In this document: in pieces, positions 19,029-29,200 of the stretch
Layout of the letters: every line of letters starts with the position of its first letter
Position numbering within the stretch: position 1 is the stretch's first letter
Assembly (NCBI RefSeq): GCF_015353075.1
Contig: NZ_CP064187.1
Location: forward strand, 2,604,001 to 2,668,000
Origin: Rhizobium sp. 007
GTDB lineage: Bacteria > Pseudomonadota > Alphaproteobacteria > Rhizobiales > Rhizobiaceae
DNA length: 64,000 bases
Direction: 5' to 3'
The notes under the pieces: generated by a model
The model's input: only the letters and a program-made list of their open reading frames with translations
Database searches by the model: none
What the model was told of the DNA's origin: nothing
Position numbers and translations under genes: made by a program

Positions 19029-19784
19029 TCACCGCCCCAAATAATTCTCGATCACCTTCGCATCGGAACTCACGAAATCGATCGACCCTTCGGCAAGCAC
19101 GGAGCCTTCCGCCAGGCAAGTCACCTTGACGCCGAGGTCGCGGATGAAGCCCATGTCGTGCTCGACGACGACGACCGAGCGAGTCTTGGCGATTTCCCGG
19201 AGCAGGATCGCCGTCTCCACGGTTTCGGCATCCGTCATACCGGCAACCGGCTCGTCGACCAGCAACAGCTTCGGCTCCTGTGCGAGCAGCATGCCAATCT
19301 CCAGCCATTGCTTCTGCCCGTGAGACAGACTGGCTGCCAGCTCGTCGCTACGATGCGTCAGCCGCACGGTCTCGAGGATTTCCTCGATGCGCGCCTTGTC
19401 GTCGGACGAGAGGCGATAAAAGAGCGTCGGAAAAACGCCGCGCTTGCGATTCAGCGCGAGTTCCAGATTGTCCCAGACCGTATGGCTTTCGAAGACTGTC
19501 GGCTTCTGGAATTTGCGGCCTATGCCGAGCTGGGCGATATCGGCTTCATCTTTCTTGGTGAGGTCGATCTCGCCGTTGAAATAAACCTCGCCCTCATCCG
19601 GCCGCGTCTTGCCGGTGATGATGTCCATCATCGTCGTCTTGCCGGCGCCGTTGGGGCCGATGATGGCGCGAAGCTCGCCAGGCTCGATGACGATCGAAAG
19701 CGAGTTCAGCGCTTTGAAGCCGTCGAAGGAAACCGAGACGTTGTTGAGGTAGAGCACGCTGTTGGGTTTGATATCCGGGATCAT
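19029..19784 (-). CDS. urtD: urea ABC transporter ATPase UrtD
   Basis: A 251-residue LivG-type ATPase. Walker A is GPNGAGKTT, the signature region is LSHGQKQWLEIG (LSHGQ, typical of UrtD, not LSGGQ), and Walker B is LLLVDEPVAGMTDAE. It starts 6 bp after the urtC stop. It acts with UrtE at the inner membrane. Confidence 0.95.
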   Translation of the reverse strand: MIPDIKPNSVLYLNNVSVSFDGFKALNSLSIVIEPGELRAIIGPNGAGKTTMMDIITGKTRPDEGEVYFNGEIDLTKKDEADIAQLGIGRKFQKPTVFESHTVWDNLELALNRKRGVFPTLFYRLSSDDKARIEEILETVRLTHRSDELAASLSHGQKQWLEIGMLLAQEPKLLLVDEPVAGMTDAETVETAILLREIAKTRSVVVVEHDMGFIRDLGVKVTCLAEGSVLAEGSIDFVSSDAKVIENYLGR

Positions 19785-19790
19785 AGCCGC

Positions 19791-20954
19791 TCACTCCGCT
19801 GCCTGGATTTTTGCATCGACGCCTTCTTCCTGAAAAGCAGGCGGCGCGGTTTCCGTCCTCGGCTTCTTCTTGCCGAGGTATGGGGCGATCGTGCCGACGA
19901 TACCTTTCGGCAGGAACAGCGTGACGGCAACGAAGAGACCGCCGAGCGCAAAGAGCCAGAACTCAGGAAAAAGGCCGGTGAAGATGGTTTTGCCGCCATT
20001 GACCAGAATCGCCCCGATGATCGGACCAATCAGCGTCGAGCGGCCGCCGACGGCCGTCCAGATGACGACCTCGATGGAGTTTGCCGGTGCGAATTCTCCG
20101 GGATTGATAATGCCGACCTGCGGCACGTAGAGCGCACCCGCAATACCCGCCATCATCGCCGAGACGACAAAGGTGAAGAGCTTGAAGTGTTCGACGCGGT
20201 AGCCGAGGAAGCGCGTTCTGCTTTCCGCATCGCGCACACCGACCAGCACCTTGCCGAACTTCGAACGCACGATGGCCGAAGCAATCAGCAGCGACAGCGC
20301 CAGGAGGCTTGCGGTCGCGGCGAAGAGTGCGGCGCGCGTTGCGTCGGCCTGCACGTTGAAGCCGAGGATGTCCTTGAAGTCGGTCATGCCGTTATTGCCG
20401 CCGAAGCCCATGTCGTTGCGGAAGAAGGCAAGCAGCAGCGCATAGGTCATCGCCTGGGTGATGATCGAGAGATAGACGCCGTTGACCCTGCTCCGGAAGG
20501 CGAACCAGCCGAAGACGAAGGCGAGCAGCCCAGGCACCAGCAGCACCATCAGCGCTGCAAACCAGAACTGGTCGAAGCCGTACCAGAACCAGGGCAGTTC
20601 TTTCCAGTTCAGGAACACCATGAAGTCGGGCAGGATCGGGTCGCCATAGACGCCGCGCGACCCGATCTGGCGCATCAGATACATTCCCATCGCGTAACCG
20701 CCGAGCGCGAAGAAGGCGCCGTGACCGAGCGAAAGGATGCCGCAGAAGCCCCAGACGAGATCGAGGGCCAGGGCCAGCAGCGCATAGGTCAGGTATTTGC
20801 CGAACAGCGCCATGATGTAGGTCGGGATATGCAACGGGTTCGACGGACCTGTCATGAGGTTCAGAACCGGCACCAGCACGGCGACCATGAGCAAAACGGC
20901 GATGGCAATGGAAATCTTGCGATCGAGAGACCGGAGAAGGAAGGCCGTAATCAT
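19791..20954 (-). CDS. urtC: urea ABC transporter permease UrtC
   Basis: A 387-residue LivM-type permease beginning at the ATG at 20954 (MITAFLLRSLDRKISIA). It overlaps urtB by 4 bp. The open frame runs upstream to 21536, but that part is a shadow of urtB. LGHGAFFALGGYAMGMYLMR and the LFAFGGNNGMTDF-like loop are typical of UrtC. The end is a short cytoplasmic tail. Confidence 0.94.
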   Translation of the reverse strand: MITAFLLRSLDRKISIAIAVLLMVAVLVPVLNLMTGPSNPLHIPTYIMALFGKYLTYALLALALDLVWGFCGILSLGHGAFFALGGYAMGMYLMRQIGSRGVYGDPILPDFMVFLNWKELPWFWYGFDQFWFAALMVLLVPGLLAFVFGWFAFRSRVNGVYLSIITQAMTYALLLAFFRNDMGFGGNNGMTDFKDILGFNVQADATRAALFAATASLLALSLLIASAIVRSKFGKVLVGVRDAESRTRFLGYRVEHFKLFTFVVSAMMAGIAGALYVPQVGIINPGEFAPANSIEVVIWTAVGGRSTLIGPIIGAILVNGGKTIFTGLFPEFWLFALGGLFVAVTLFLPKGIVGTIAPYLGKKKPRTETAPPAFQEEGVDAKIQAAE

Positions 20955-22570
20955 GCTTCCACCGCCCTTCCTTTGAGTGCGAAGAGCCCGCGCGGACGCT
21001 TCTGTATGAAGAGGATGATGAGGACGAGCACGAGGATCTTGCCGAGCACTGCGCCGGCGAAGGGCTCCAGGAACTTGTTGACGACGCCGAGCGACAACGC
21101 ACCCACCAGCGTGCCCCAAAGATTGCCGACGCCGCCGAAGACCACGACCATGAAGCTGTCGATGATGTAGCTCTGTCCAAGGTTCGGCGAGACGTTGTCG
21201 ATCTGCGAAAGCGCCACACCCGCCATGCCGGCGATGCCGGAGCCGAGCGCGAAGGTGAAGGCATCGACCCAGCCGGTGCGGATGCCCATGGACGACGCCA
21301 TTCGGCGGTTCTGCGTGACCGCGCGCATTTGCAGGCCGAAGGCAGAGCGCTTCAGGAGCAGCAGTAAAGTCACGAAGACGATCATTGAAAAGACGATGAT
21401 CCACATGCGGTTCCAGGTGATCGACAGCCCGCCGAGTTCGAAGGCGCCGGACATCCAGCTTGGATTGCGCACTTCGCGATTGGTCGGGCCGAAGATCGTG
21501 CGAACCGCCTGCTGCAGGATGAGGGACACGCCCCATGTCGCCAGCAGCGTTTCGAGCGGGCGGCCGTAGAGATAGCGGATGACCATGCGCTCTATGACGA
21601 GGCCGACGAAGCCGGTGAATAGGAAGGCCGCCGGAATCGCAATCACCAGCGAATAGGTTGCGAGCTCGGGAAAGTTCGATGCGATATGTTCCTGCACGAC
21701 GTAGGTAGTGTAAGCGCCGATCATCACCATTTCGCCATGCGCCATGTTGATGACGCCCATGACACCGAAGGTGATAGCAAGCCCGATTGCCGCGAGCAGC
21801 AGCACCGAGCCGAGCGACAGGCCGTACCAGACGTTCTGTACGATATCCCAGAGCGCCAGATTGCGCTTGATACCGGCGATATTGGCCTCGATGCCGGCCT
21901 TCAGGTCGTCGGGTGCAGTCTCCATCGCGGTGGTCAGGATGGTGAGCGCATTGCGGTCGCCGCGCGCCGCGATTGTATCGATCGCCGCCTTCTTGTCTTC
22001 GGCGCTGACATCGCTCTTGAGCATCATGACGGCGCGGGCCGCTTCCATCGTGTTCTTGATTTCGGCATCCTTTTCATCGGCGAGCGCCGAGTTCAGAAGC
22101 TCGAGATTGGAAGGGTCGGAATCCTTCAGCAGCCCTTGAGCGGCGGAAAGCCGTGCGGAACGGTCCGGGCTCAGCAGCGTCAGCGTGCTCATGGCGCTGG
22201 CGATCACGCCGCGCAGGGAATTGTTGATCTTGACCTTGGACATGTAGTCCGGATCGATATCGGCGACAGCCTCGCCGGTGATCGGGTCGGAATAGGTCGG
22301 CTCGTCGTCGGAGCCACCCTGGAGGAGAACGGGGCCGCCCTCTTCGGAATTCACGTAAAGCTGGCCGTCACCCAGCTGCTGCAGGATCTGGCCGACATGC
22401 GGATCTCCTGAAGCCACAAAAGCCTTGATGGCAGCCTCGCGCTCCGGAAACCCGCCGGCGCCGAGTGCATCGACAAGGGCGTGGATATCGTCCTGCGCCT
22501 CGAGCGCCGTGGCGAACGCCGGCAGGGCAAGGCAGATCGTCAAAAGGAAAATCTTGATGGCGCGAAACAT
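20951..22570 (-). CDS. urtB: urea ABC transporter permease UrtB
   Basis: A 539-residue protein. A signal sequence (cleavage near ATALEAQ) leads a roughly 220-residue soluble N-terminal region of helical, HEAT-like character, followed by an 8-TM LivH-type permease starting around residue 245 (GLSLGSVLLLAAIGLAITFG). The long N-terminal domain is characteristic of UrtB and absent from LivH. INMAHGEMVMIGAY is the conserved permease motif. A 120-bp gap separates it from urtA. Confidence 0.95.
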   Translation of the reverse strand: MFRAIKIFLLTICLALPAFATALEAQDDIHALVDALGAGGFPEREAAIKAFVASGDPHVGQILQQLGDGQLYVNSEEGGPVLLQGGSDDEPTYSDPITGEAVADIDPDYMSKVKINNSLRGVIASAMSTLTLLSPDRSARLSAAQGLLKDSDPSNLELLNSALADEKDAEIKNTMEAARAVMMLKSDVSAEDKKAAIDTIAARGDRNALTILTTAMETAPDDLKAGIEANIAGIKRNLALWDIVQNVWYGLSLGSVLLLAAIGLAITFGVMGVINMAHGEMVMIGAYTTYVVQEHIASNFPELATYSLVIAIPAAFLFTGFVGLVIERMVIRYLYGRPLETLLATWGVSLILQQAVRTIFGPTNREVRNPSWMSGAFELGGLSITWNRMWIIVFSMIVFVTLLLLLKRSAFGLQMRAVTQNRRMASSMGIRTGWVDAFTFALGSGIAGMAGVALSQIDNVSPNLGQSYIIDSFMVVVFGGVGNLWGTLVGALSLGVVNKFLEPFAGAVLGKILVLVLIILFIQKRPRGLFALKGRAVEA

Positions 22571-22690
22571 GGGACTCTCTCGCCTGGCTTGTCGTTGGCC
22601 TTGTGGGCAGCAATCGCTCGGGACGGAGCTTCCGCCCGGACAAGGGATCCGGACGGAAGGCTTCAGGCAGTCAACGGATCGGGTTCGTAC

Positions 22691-23983
22691 TCAGGAGCCC
22701 TTGCCGCCGCACTTGCCCGTTGCAACGTTGAAGTTGCCGCAGTTCATGGGCTTGCGCCAATCGGAGATCAGGTCCTTGGAGTCCGGCAGGAAGTCGGACC
22801 ATTCGTCGCCGACGACGGCTGACGTTTCCTGGACGATTTCGAACTGGCCGTCAGCCTGGATTTCGCCGATCAGCACCGGCTTGGTGATGTGGTGGTTCGG
22901 CATGACGGTGGCATAGCCGCCGGAGAGGTTCGGAACCGTGGTGCCGATGATGCTGTCGAGAACCTTGTCGGTATCGGTCGTTCCGGCAGCCTGAACAGCC
23001 TTAACCCAGGCATTGAAGCCGATATAGGCGGCTTCCATCGGGTCGTTGGTCACGCGCTTGTCGTTCTTGGTGAAGGCGTGCCATTCCTTGATGAACTTCT
23101 TGTTGGCCGGGCTTTCGACCGACTCGAAGTAGTTCCAGGCTGCGAGGTGACCGACGAGCGGCTTGGTGTCGAGACCGGCAAGCTCTTCCTCGCCGACCGA
23201 GAAGGCGACAACCGGGATGTCGGTTGCCTTGATGCCCTGATTGCCGAGTTCCTTGTAGAAGGGAACGTTGGCGTCGCCGTTGATGGTGGAGACGACGGCA
23301 GTCTTCTTGCCGGACGAGCCGAATTCCTTGATCTTGGAGACTTCCGTCTGCCAGTCGGAGAAGCCGAACGGCGTGTAGTTGACGATGATGTCTTCCTTCG
23401 GAATGCCCTTGGATACGAGGTAGGCTTCCAGGATCTTGTTGGTGGTGCGCGGATAGACGTAGTCGGTGCCTTCAAGCACGAAGCGCTTTACGCCTTCCTT
23501 TTCCATCAGGTAGTCGACGGCCGGGATCGCCTGCTGGTTCGGAGCAGCGCCCGTGTAGAAGATATTGCGCGAAGACTCTTCGCCTTCATACTGAACCGGG
23601 TAAAAGAGCAACGAGTTCAGCTCTTCGAAAACCGGCAGGACCGATTTGCGCGAAGACGAGGTCCAGCAACCGAAGACGGCCGCAACCTTGTCCTTTTCAA
23701 TCAACTCGCGTGCCTTTTCGGCAAACAGCGGCCAATCGGAGGCTGGATCGACGACAACCGCTTCGAGCTTCTTGCCGAGAAGGCCGCCCTTCTTGTTCTG
23801 CTCATCGATGAGCATCAGCATGGCGTCTTTCAGCGTTGTTTCGGAAATGGCCATGGTACCGGAGAGCGAATGCAGAACGCCGACCTTGATCGTGTCGTCG
23901 GCGGCAGCGGCTCCGTGGAAGGCGGCTGACGCCGCCATGACGACGCCAAGCGCGGCGCCCGTTACATAGGACTTGAGATTCAT
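22691..23983 (-). CDS. urtA: urea-binding periplasmic protein UrtA
   Basis: A 430-residue binding protein of the UrtA/AmiC/FmdD class. The signal peptide ends near AAFHGAAAAD. Motifs include IKVGVLHSLSGTMAISE at the mature N-terminus, FGCWTSSSRKSVLPVFEE and FYPVQYEGEESS, which are characteristic of UrtA. GAGGGGAG lies 9 bp upstream of the ATG. It is first in the urtABCDE run. No clear sigma-54 promoter or NtrC site was found in the 200 bp upstream. Confidence 0.95.
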   Translation of the reverse strand: MNLKSYVTGAALGVVMAASAAFHGAAAADDTIKVGVLHSLSGTMAISETTLKDAMLMLIDEQNKKGGLLGKKLEAVVVDPASDWPLFAEKARELIEKDKVAAVFGCWTSSSRKSVLPVFEELNSLLFYPVQYEGEESSRNIFYTGAAPNQQAIPAVDYLMEKEGVKRFVLEGTDYVYPRTTNKILEAYLVSKGIPKEDIIVNYTPFGFSDWQTEVSKIKEFGSSGKKTAVVSTINGDANVPFYKELGNQGIKATDIPVVAFSVGEEELAGLDTKPLVGHLAAWNYFESVESPANKKFIKEWHAFTKNDKRVTNDPMEAAYIGFNAWVKAVQAAGTTDTDKVLDSIIGTTVPNLSGGYATVMPNHHITKPVLIGEIQADGQFEIVQETSAVVGDEWSDFLPDSKDLISDWRKPMNCGNFNVATGKCGGKGS

Positions 23984-24183
23984 CTGGTTGAACTCCCCTC
24001 TTCTTGTTCCGCAACAGGCCGGAAACGGAGATTAACTGTTGCTTAAAGAACTATCGGGGGCTGCAGCGCAAAACCGTATACGCAATATGACGTAGAGGTG
24101 GGGGCGAAATGGGCAGGTCGGCGCGAGACGCGGCGGAGATTTGGACCCTCCCCGGTTAAAAACCGAATGGCCCGATGTTTAGC

Positions 24184-26061
24184 CTAGCTGTTACCCTCGA
24201 TGGTCAGCGTCACCCCGGTCGGGCCGTAGGCAACGCTTGCCTTATGGCCCTCGACGGTGACGTTCCCGAAGGTCCCGCTGACGGAACCCGCCTTTAAGAA
24301 CTCGATCTTCGTTCCCGGCGCCGGCGCATAGCCATCGGCAAGCGTCACGCGAAGCTCGCCGGAAAGCGCCGCCTTGCCCTTGACGATGAGCCCGCCCTTG
24401 CCGTCTTCTCCGAGCGTCGGCTTCATCGCGGCGTTGGTGCGCTGGCGGTAGTCGCCGCCGATGGTCACGGGCCTTTCGGCAGCCAGAATGAGCGAACCGC
24501 CATCGACCGCCAGATCGCCGTTGCCGAAGGCTGTCGGCGACAGGGCCGCCAAAGCCCCCTCCTCCAACACCGTGCCGCCTGCATAGCTGTTGGCGCCGGA
24601 AAGCCCGAGGATGCCGCTGCCGCGCTTGACGAGCCGGCCCTTGCCACCGATGGCGTTCTTCCAAGTATCCAGCTCGTTGAAGCCGCCTTTGGCTGCGTCC
24701 ATCGTCACCGTCACGTCATCCGCAAAGGTGCCGTAGCCGTCGGCGGCGGCAAAAAAGTTGAGGCGGCCGTAGCCTTCCGCGTCGTCGAGCAGCGGATAGC
24801 CCGAAGCGATCTCGGTTGTCTTCAGCACATCGCGGCGCTGCTCGGCATCGAGATAGGGCAGACGCGTTTCGAGAAGCACTTCGGCGCCCTTCGGCACGCG
24901 CGGCGGCTGGTCGGTCGCGTCGATCGGCGCGAAACCGTAGGACAGGCGTTCAAGCACATAGGCGCTGTTCGCGCTGCTGTCTGCGAAGCGGTCGTTGGCA
25001 AGCGGCGCCGCATGCGCCAAGGCGTCAAGACCGGCCTCGCCCGTCGCGCCGCTCTTGGCGGCGAGCCAGGACTGCGCCTGGCGGTAAGCATCACGCTTCA
25101 GTGCGGCGTTCTCCGGCTTGTTGAGGTTGTAGACAACCGTCGCGGTGGCCAGCATGCGGCCGCCCATGACGTCGAGCGGCGAGTGCATGCCGGCAAGGAT
25201 GCGGCTCTCGCCCATTTCGCTGGCGCGTGTCAGCATTTCCTGAAAGCGTTGCGGCACGAGATAGGCCATGGCGAGTGCATCGCGCCAGGCTTCCGCCGCA
25301 TGCCCGCTCGGGAAACCGCCGTCTTCGGCCGGCTTGCCGCTCTTGGCCGGCTCCAGCGTCGGGAGGACCACCACGTCCTGGGTCCAGCGGTAGGGACGCG
25401 CATATTTGAAATAGCGTTTGGTAGGCTCAGTTGAGCCGAGATCTACCGCAAGGCCCAGATCCGGATTCGCCGCCATCTTGGTCTTCTCGTCCGCTTTGCT
25501 GCCGAGTCCGCGATTGTTGCCATTGTCGTCGTACTTCACTGTCGTCGCGTCGGCGGCAACCTCGGTGATCGTCGTCGTCTGCTTTGACCCGGCCTTCCAG
25601 GCATCCGTCAGCGGCCCGAGACCATCGACAACGCTGGCATTCTTGCCGCGCCGGTCGTCGAGATAGGCGGCGATGGCCTGCTGCGCGGTGCGCGCACGGG
25701 TCACCTTGACCACATAGGCGATATTTGCGTGGTGAACCACCTGGTTGGCGATATGGCCGTCGGTCGGGCTGAAGGGAATGCCGTCCCAATCGGAATTGGC
25801 AACGGCCGGGCAATTGTCCTTGGCCGGTGCGTCGACACCCGCATCGACGAACGGCGTGCGCGGCGTCCAGATCTTCAAAAATCCGGAGAGAAGCTCGACG
25901 GCGGCGTTGCTGTTAGCCGTCGAAAGGCAGGCATCGCCGCGCTTGTTGGTGACGCCGGCATCGACATAGGCCGGCGCCGACTGGGCACTCGCAAGCGACG
26001 GCACGACGGTGAGGAGAACGAGGAGCGCGGTGGTCAACCGGCGATGGCGCAACACAGACAT
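24184..26061 (-). CDS. secreted PAP2-family acid phosphatase with autotransporter-type repeat
   Basis: A 625-residue exported protein, starting at the ATG at 26061 with a signal peptide ending near LASAQS. The phosphatase active site is complete: KRYFKYARP (215-223), GGFPSGHAAEAW (His254) and GESRILAGMHSPLD (Arg287, His293). Around residues 480-515 there is a passenger-type beta-strand repeat (GKGRLVKRGSGILGLSGANS), and the last 150 residues look like beta-helix. No C-terminal beta-barrel follows, so it is not a complete autotransporter. It is divergent from the sensor kinase gene. The substrate is unknown. Confidence 0.82.
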   Translation of the reverse strand: MSVLRHRRLTTALLVLLTVVPSLASAQSAPAYVDAGVTNKRGDACLSTANSNAAVELLSGFLKIWTPRTPFVDAGVDAPAKDNCPAVANSDWDGIPFSPTDGHIANQVVHHANIAYVVKVTRARTAQQAIAAYLDDRRGKNASVVDGLGPLTDAWKAGSKQTTTITEVAADATTVKYDDNGNNRGLGSKADEKTKMAANPDLGLAVDLGSTEPTKRYFKYARPYRWTQDVVVLPTLEPAKSGKPAEDGGFPSGHAAEAWRDALAMAYLVPQRFQEMLTRASEMGESRILAGMHSPLDVMGGRMLATATVVYNLNKPENAALKRDAYRQAQSWLAAKSGATGEAGLDALAHAAPLANDRFADSSANSAYVLERLSYGFAPIDATDQPPRVPKGAEVLLETRLPYLDAEQRRDVLKTTEIASGYPLLDDAEGYGRLNFFAAADGYGTFADDVTVTMDAAKGGFNELDTWKNAIGGKGRLVKRGSGILGLSGANSYAGGTVLEEGALAALSPTAFGNGDLAVDGGSLILAAERPVTIGGDYRQRTNAAMKPTLGEDGKGGLIVKGKAALSGELRVTLADGYAPAPGTKIEFLKAGSVSGTFGNVTVEGHKASVAYGPTGVTLTIEGNS

Positions 26062-26241
26062 AGTGGATTTCCGAATTTTTAGGAAGGAATGCCGGAGTGG
26101 TAGGATTTGGCTGTGACAGACGCGTTTCAAAAAATATGGATGTTCTGTGAACTTGCGAGACTGCGCCTCTTGCGTTTTCCGTCATTCCTGCCAAAGCTGC
26201 CTATTCAATGATCACTTTATCGAGAGCGCTAGAAAATAGGC

Positions 26242-29200
26242 ATGGCAGCGCGCCAACGCATCATTCCGGTGAGACGCGAATATAATCGCTGGGTCGCGAA
26301 CCAGACGCTGGAAGACTACGCGCTGCGCTTCACTGCCAAGAGCGCCCGGCAATTTTCCTCGCAGCGCATCTCGCAGACGGCGATCGGTGCGATTTCCTTT
26401 CTCGCGCTCGAAGCGATCGGCGGTGCCATCACCCTTTCCTATGGCACGACCAACGCCTTCTTCGCGATCGTCGTCGCCTCGATCGCCATGCTCGCCATCG
26501 GCCTGCCGATCAGCCGCTATGCAATCAGGCACGGCGTTGACATCGATCTTCTGACGCGCGGCGCAAGCTTCGGCTATATCGGCTCGACGATCACCTCGCT
26601 GATCTATGCCAGCTTCACCTTCATGCTCTTTGCGATCGAAGCTTCGATCATGTCCGGCGCGCTGGAACTGACGCTCGGCATCCCACTTTGGATCGGCTAC
26701 ATCGTCAGCGCCGTCATGGTGATCCCGCTGGTGACCTACGGTGTCAAGCTGATCAGCAGGTTCCAGCTCGTCACTCAGCCCTTCTGGATCGTGCTCAATA
26801 TCCTTCCCTTCATCTTCATCGCGATCCTGGATTGGGAAAAATTCGATCTCTGGCGCGCCTTCGCCGGCATTCGTCACGCTTCGGGCCCGCCAGGTACAAT
26901 CGCGGATTTCAACCTGATGGAGTTCGGCGCCGCTTCGGCCGTGATCCTTGCCCTCATGTCCCAGATCGGCGAACAGGCGGACTTTCTCCGCTTCCTGCCG
27001 CCGGACGGGCATCGCAAATTGCGTCATCGGCTCGCCGTCTTTCTGGCCGGCCCCGGCTGGGTGATCATCGGCGCACCAAAGCTGCTTGCCGGCTCCTTTC
27101 TCGTCGTGCTGACGTTAAGTGCCGGCGTGGCCGTCGACCGCGCCGCCGATCCGGCGCAGATGTACCTGACCGCTTTCGGCTACATGATCCCTTGGCACAA
27201 CGGGGCATTGCTGCTGATGGCGGCCTTCGTCGTCGTTTCCCAGTTGAAGATCAACGTGATGAACGCCTATGCCGGCTCGCTCGCATGGTCGAACTTTTTC
27301 TCGCGCCTGACCCACAGCCACCCCGGCCGCGTCATCTGGCTGATCTTCAACGTGGCGATCGCCCTGCTTCTCATGGAACTCGGCATCTACCGGCTGCTTG
27401 AGGAAACGCTCGGGATATTCTCGATCATCGCCATGGCCTGGCTCTGCACGATTTCGGCCGATCTCTTCATCAACAAGCCGCTCGGCCTTGCGCCGCCCGG
27501 CATCGAGTTCAAGCGCGCACATCTCTACGACATCAACCCGGTCGGCCTCGGCGCCATGGGTCTTTCGGCGACGATTGCGCTGATTGCGCATTTCGGCGCC
27601 TTCGGCGCAATCGCCGCTTCGCTTGCACCTTACATCACGCTGGTGATCGCGCTTACAGCCTCGCCGCTAATCGCCTGGGCGACGAAGGGCAAGTTCTATC
27701 TGGCGCGCAAACCGCGTCACAGCTGGAAGAACTTGACGAACATCACCTGCTCCGTCTGCGAACATCCGTTCGAGCCGGAGGACATGGCCTGGTGCCCGGC
27801 CTATGCAGCGCCGATTTGCTCGCTCTGCTGCTCGCTCGACAGCCGCTGCCACGACATGTGCAAGCCGAAGGCGCGGTTCAACACGCAGGTAGGCACTGTC
27901 GCCAAGACCTTGCTGCCGGAGACGGTGATCGAGAAATTGTCGACCCGCCTCGGACGTTACGGCATCGCCGTGGTTCTGGCCCTGACAGCGGTCGGCGTAA
28001 TCCTTGCGATGATTGCCCATCAGGTCGCCTCGGCCTCTCCGGAAACGGCGGAGGTCGTCAACGGCACGATCCTGATCGTCTTCTTCGTCTTCTCCGTCAT
28101 CGCCGGCGTCGTCTGCTGGTTCTACGTGCTGGCGCATGACAGCCGCGTCGTCGCCGAAGAGGAATCTTCGCGTCAAAATACTCTGCTGCTGAGGGAAATC
28201 GCCGCGCATAAGAAGACCGACGCAGCGCTTCAGAATGCCAAGGAGGCGGCAGAAGCCGCGAACCGGGCGAAAAGCCGCTATGTCGTGGGCTTGAGCCATG
28301 AGTTGCGCACGCCGCTCAACGCCGTGCTCGGCTATGCCCAGATTCTGGAGCGCGACGAGACCATCCCTGCGCCGCGCCAGTCATCCATCAAGGTCATCCG
28401 CCGCAGCGCCGAGCATCTTTCCGGCCTGATCGACGGTTTGCTGGACATTTCCAAGATCGAGGCGGGCCGCCTGCAGGTCTATTCGAATGAGATCAACATC
28501 CACGATTTCCTCGACCAGATCGTCGACATGTTCCGCCCGCAGGCGCAGGCGAAGGGTCTTGCTTTCACGCATGACCGCTCTCAGTCTCTGCCGCAGTTCG
28601 TCCGCACCGACGAGAAACGCTTGCGCCAAATCCTCGTCAATCTGCTTTCGAACGCCATCAAGTTTACCGACGAGGGGAGCGTGACCTTCGATGTCGGCTA
28701 TCGCAGCCAGGTCGCGACCTTCACCGTTTCCGACACCGGTCGCGGCATTGCCGAAAAGGACCTGAGCCGCATCTACGAACCTTTCCAGCGGGGTGAGGCC
28801 GATAGCATCCGCCCCATGCCGGGGCTTGGATTGGGCCTGACGATCACGCAACTCCTTACCAACACGCTCGGCGGCGAAATCGCTGTCGTCAGCGAGAAGG
28901 ACAAGGGTTCGACCTTCCGCGTTCGCCTGATGCTATTTGCCGTGATGCGCGAAATGATCGCGCCGCCCCAGGAAAAGAAGATCGTCAGCTATGACGGCCC
29001 GCGTCGGACGATCGTCGTCGTCGACGACAACGAAGATCATCGCGAGATGATGCGGGAAATCCTGGTGCCGCTCGATTTCGTCATGCTGACGGCGGGCAAC
29101 GGCCCCGACTGCCTCACCCTGATCGAAGGCATCCAGCCGGACCTCTTCCTCGTCGATATTTCGATGCCCGGCATGAACGGCTGGCAACTCGTATCGCGCC

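Noticed and set aside
18981..21170. A 729-codon open frame opposite urtC and urtD
   Set aside because: It is the antisense shadow of strongly conserved transporter genes; the product is charged low-complexity without any motif, as is usual for this phase in GC-rich DNA.
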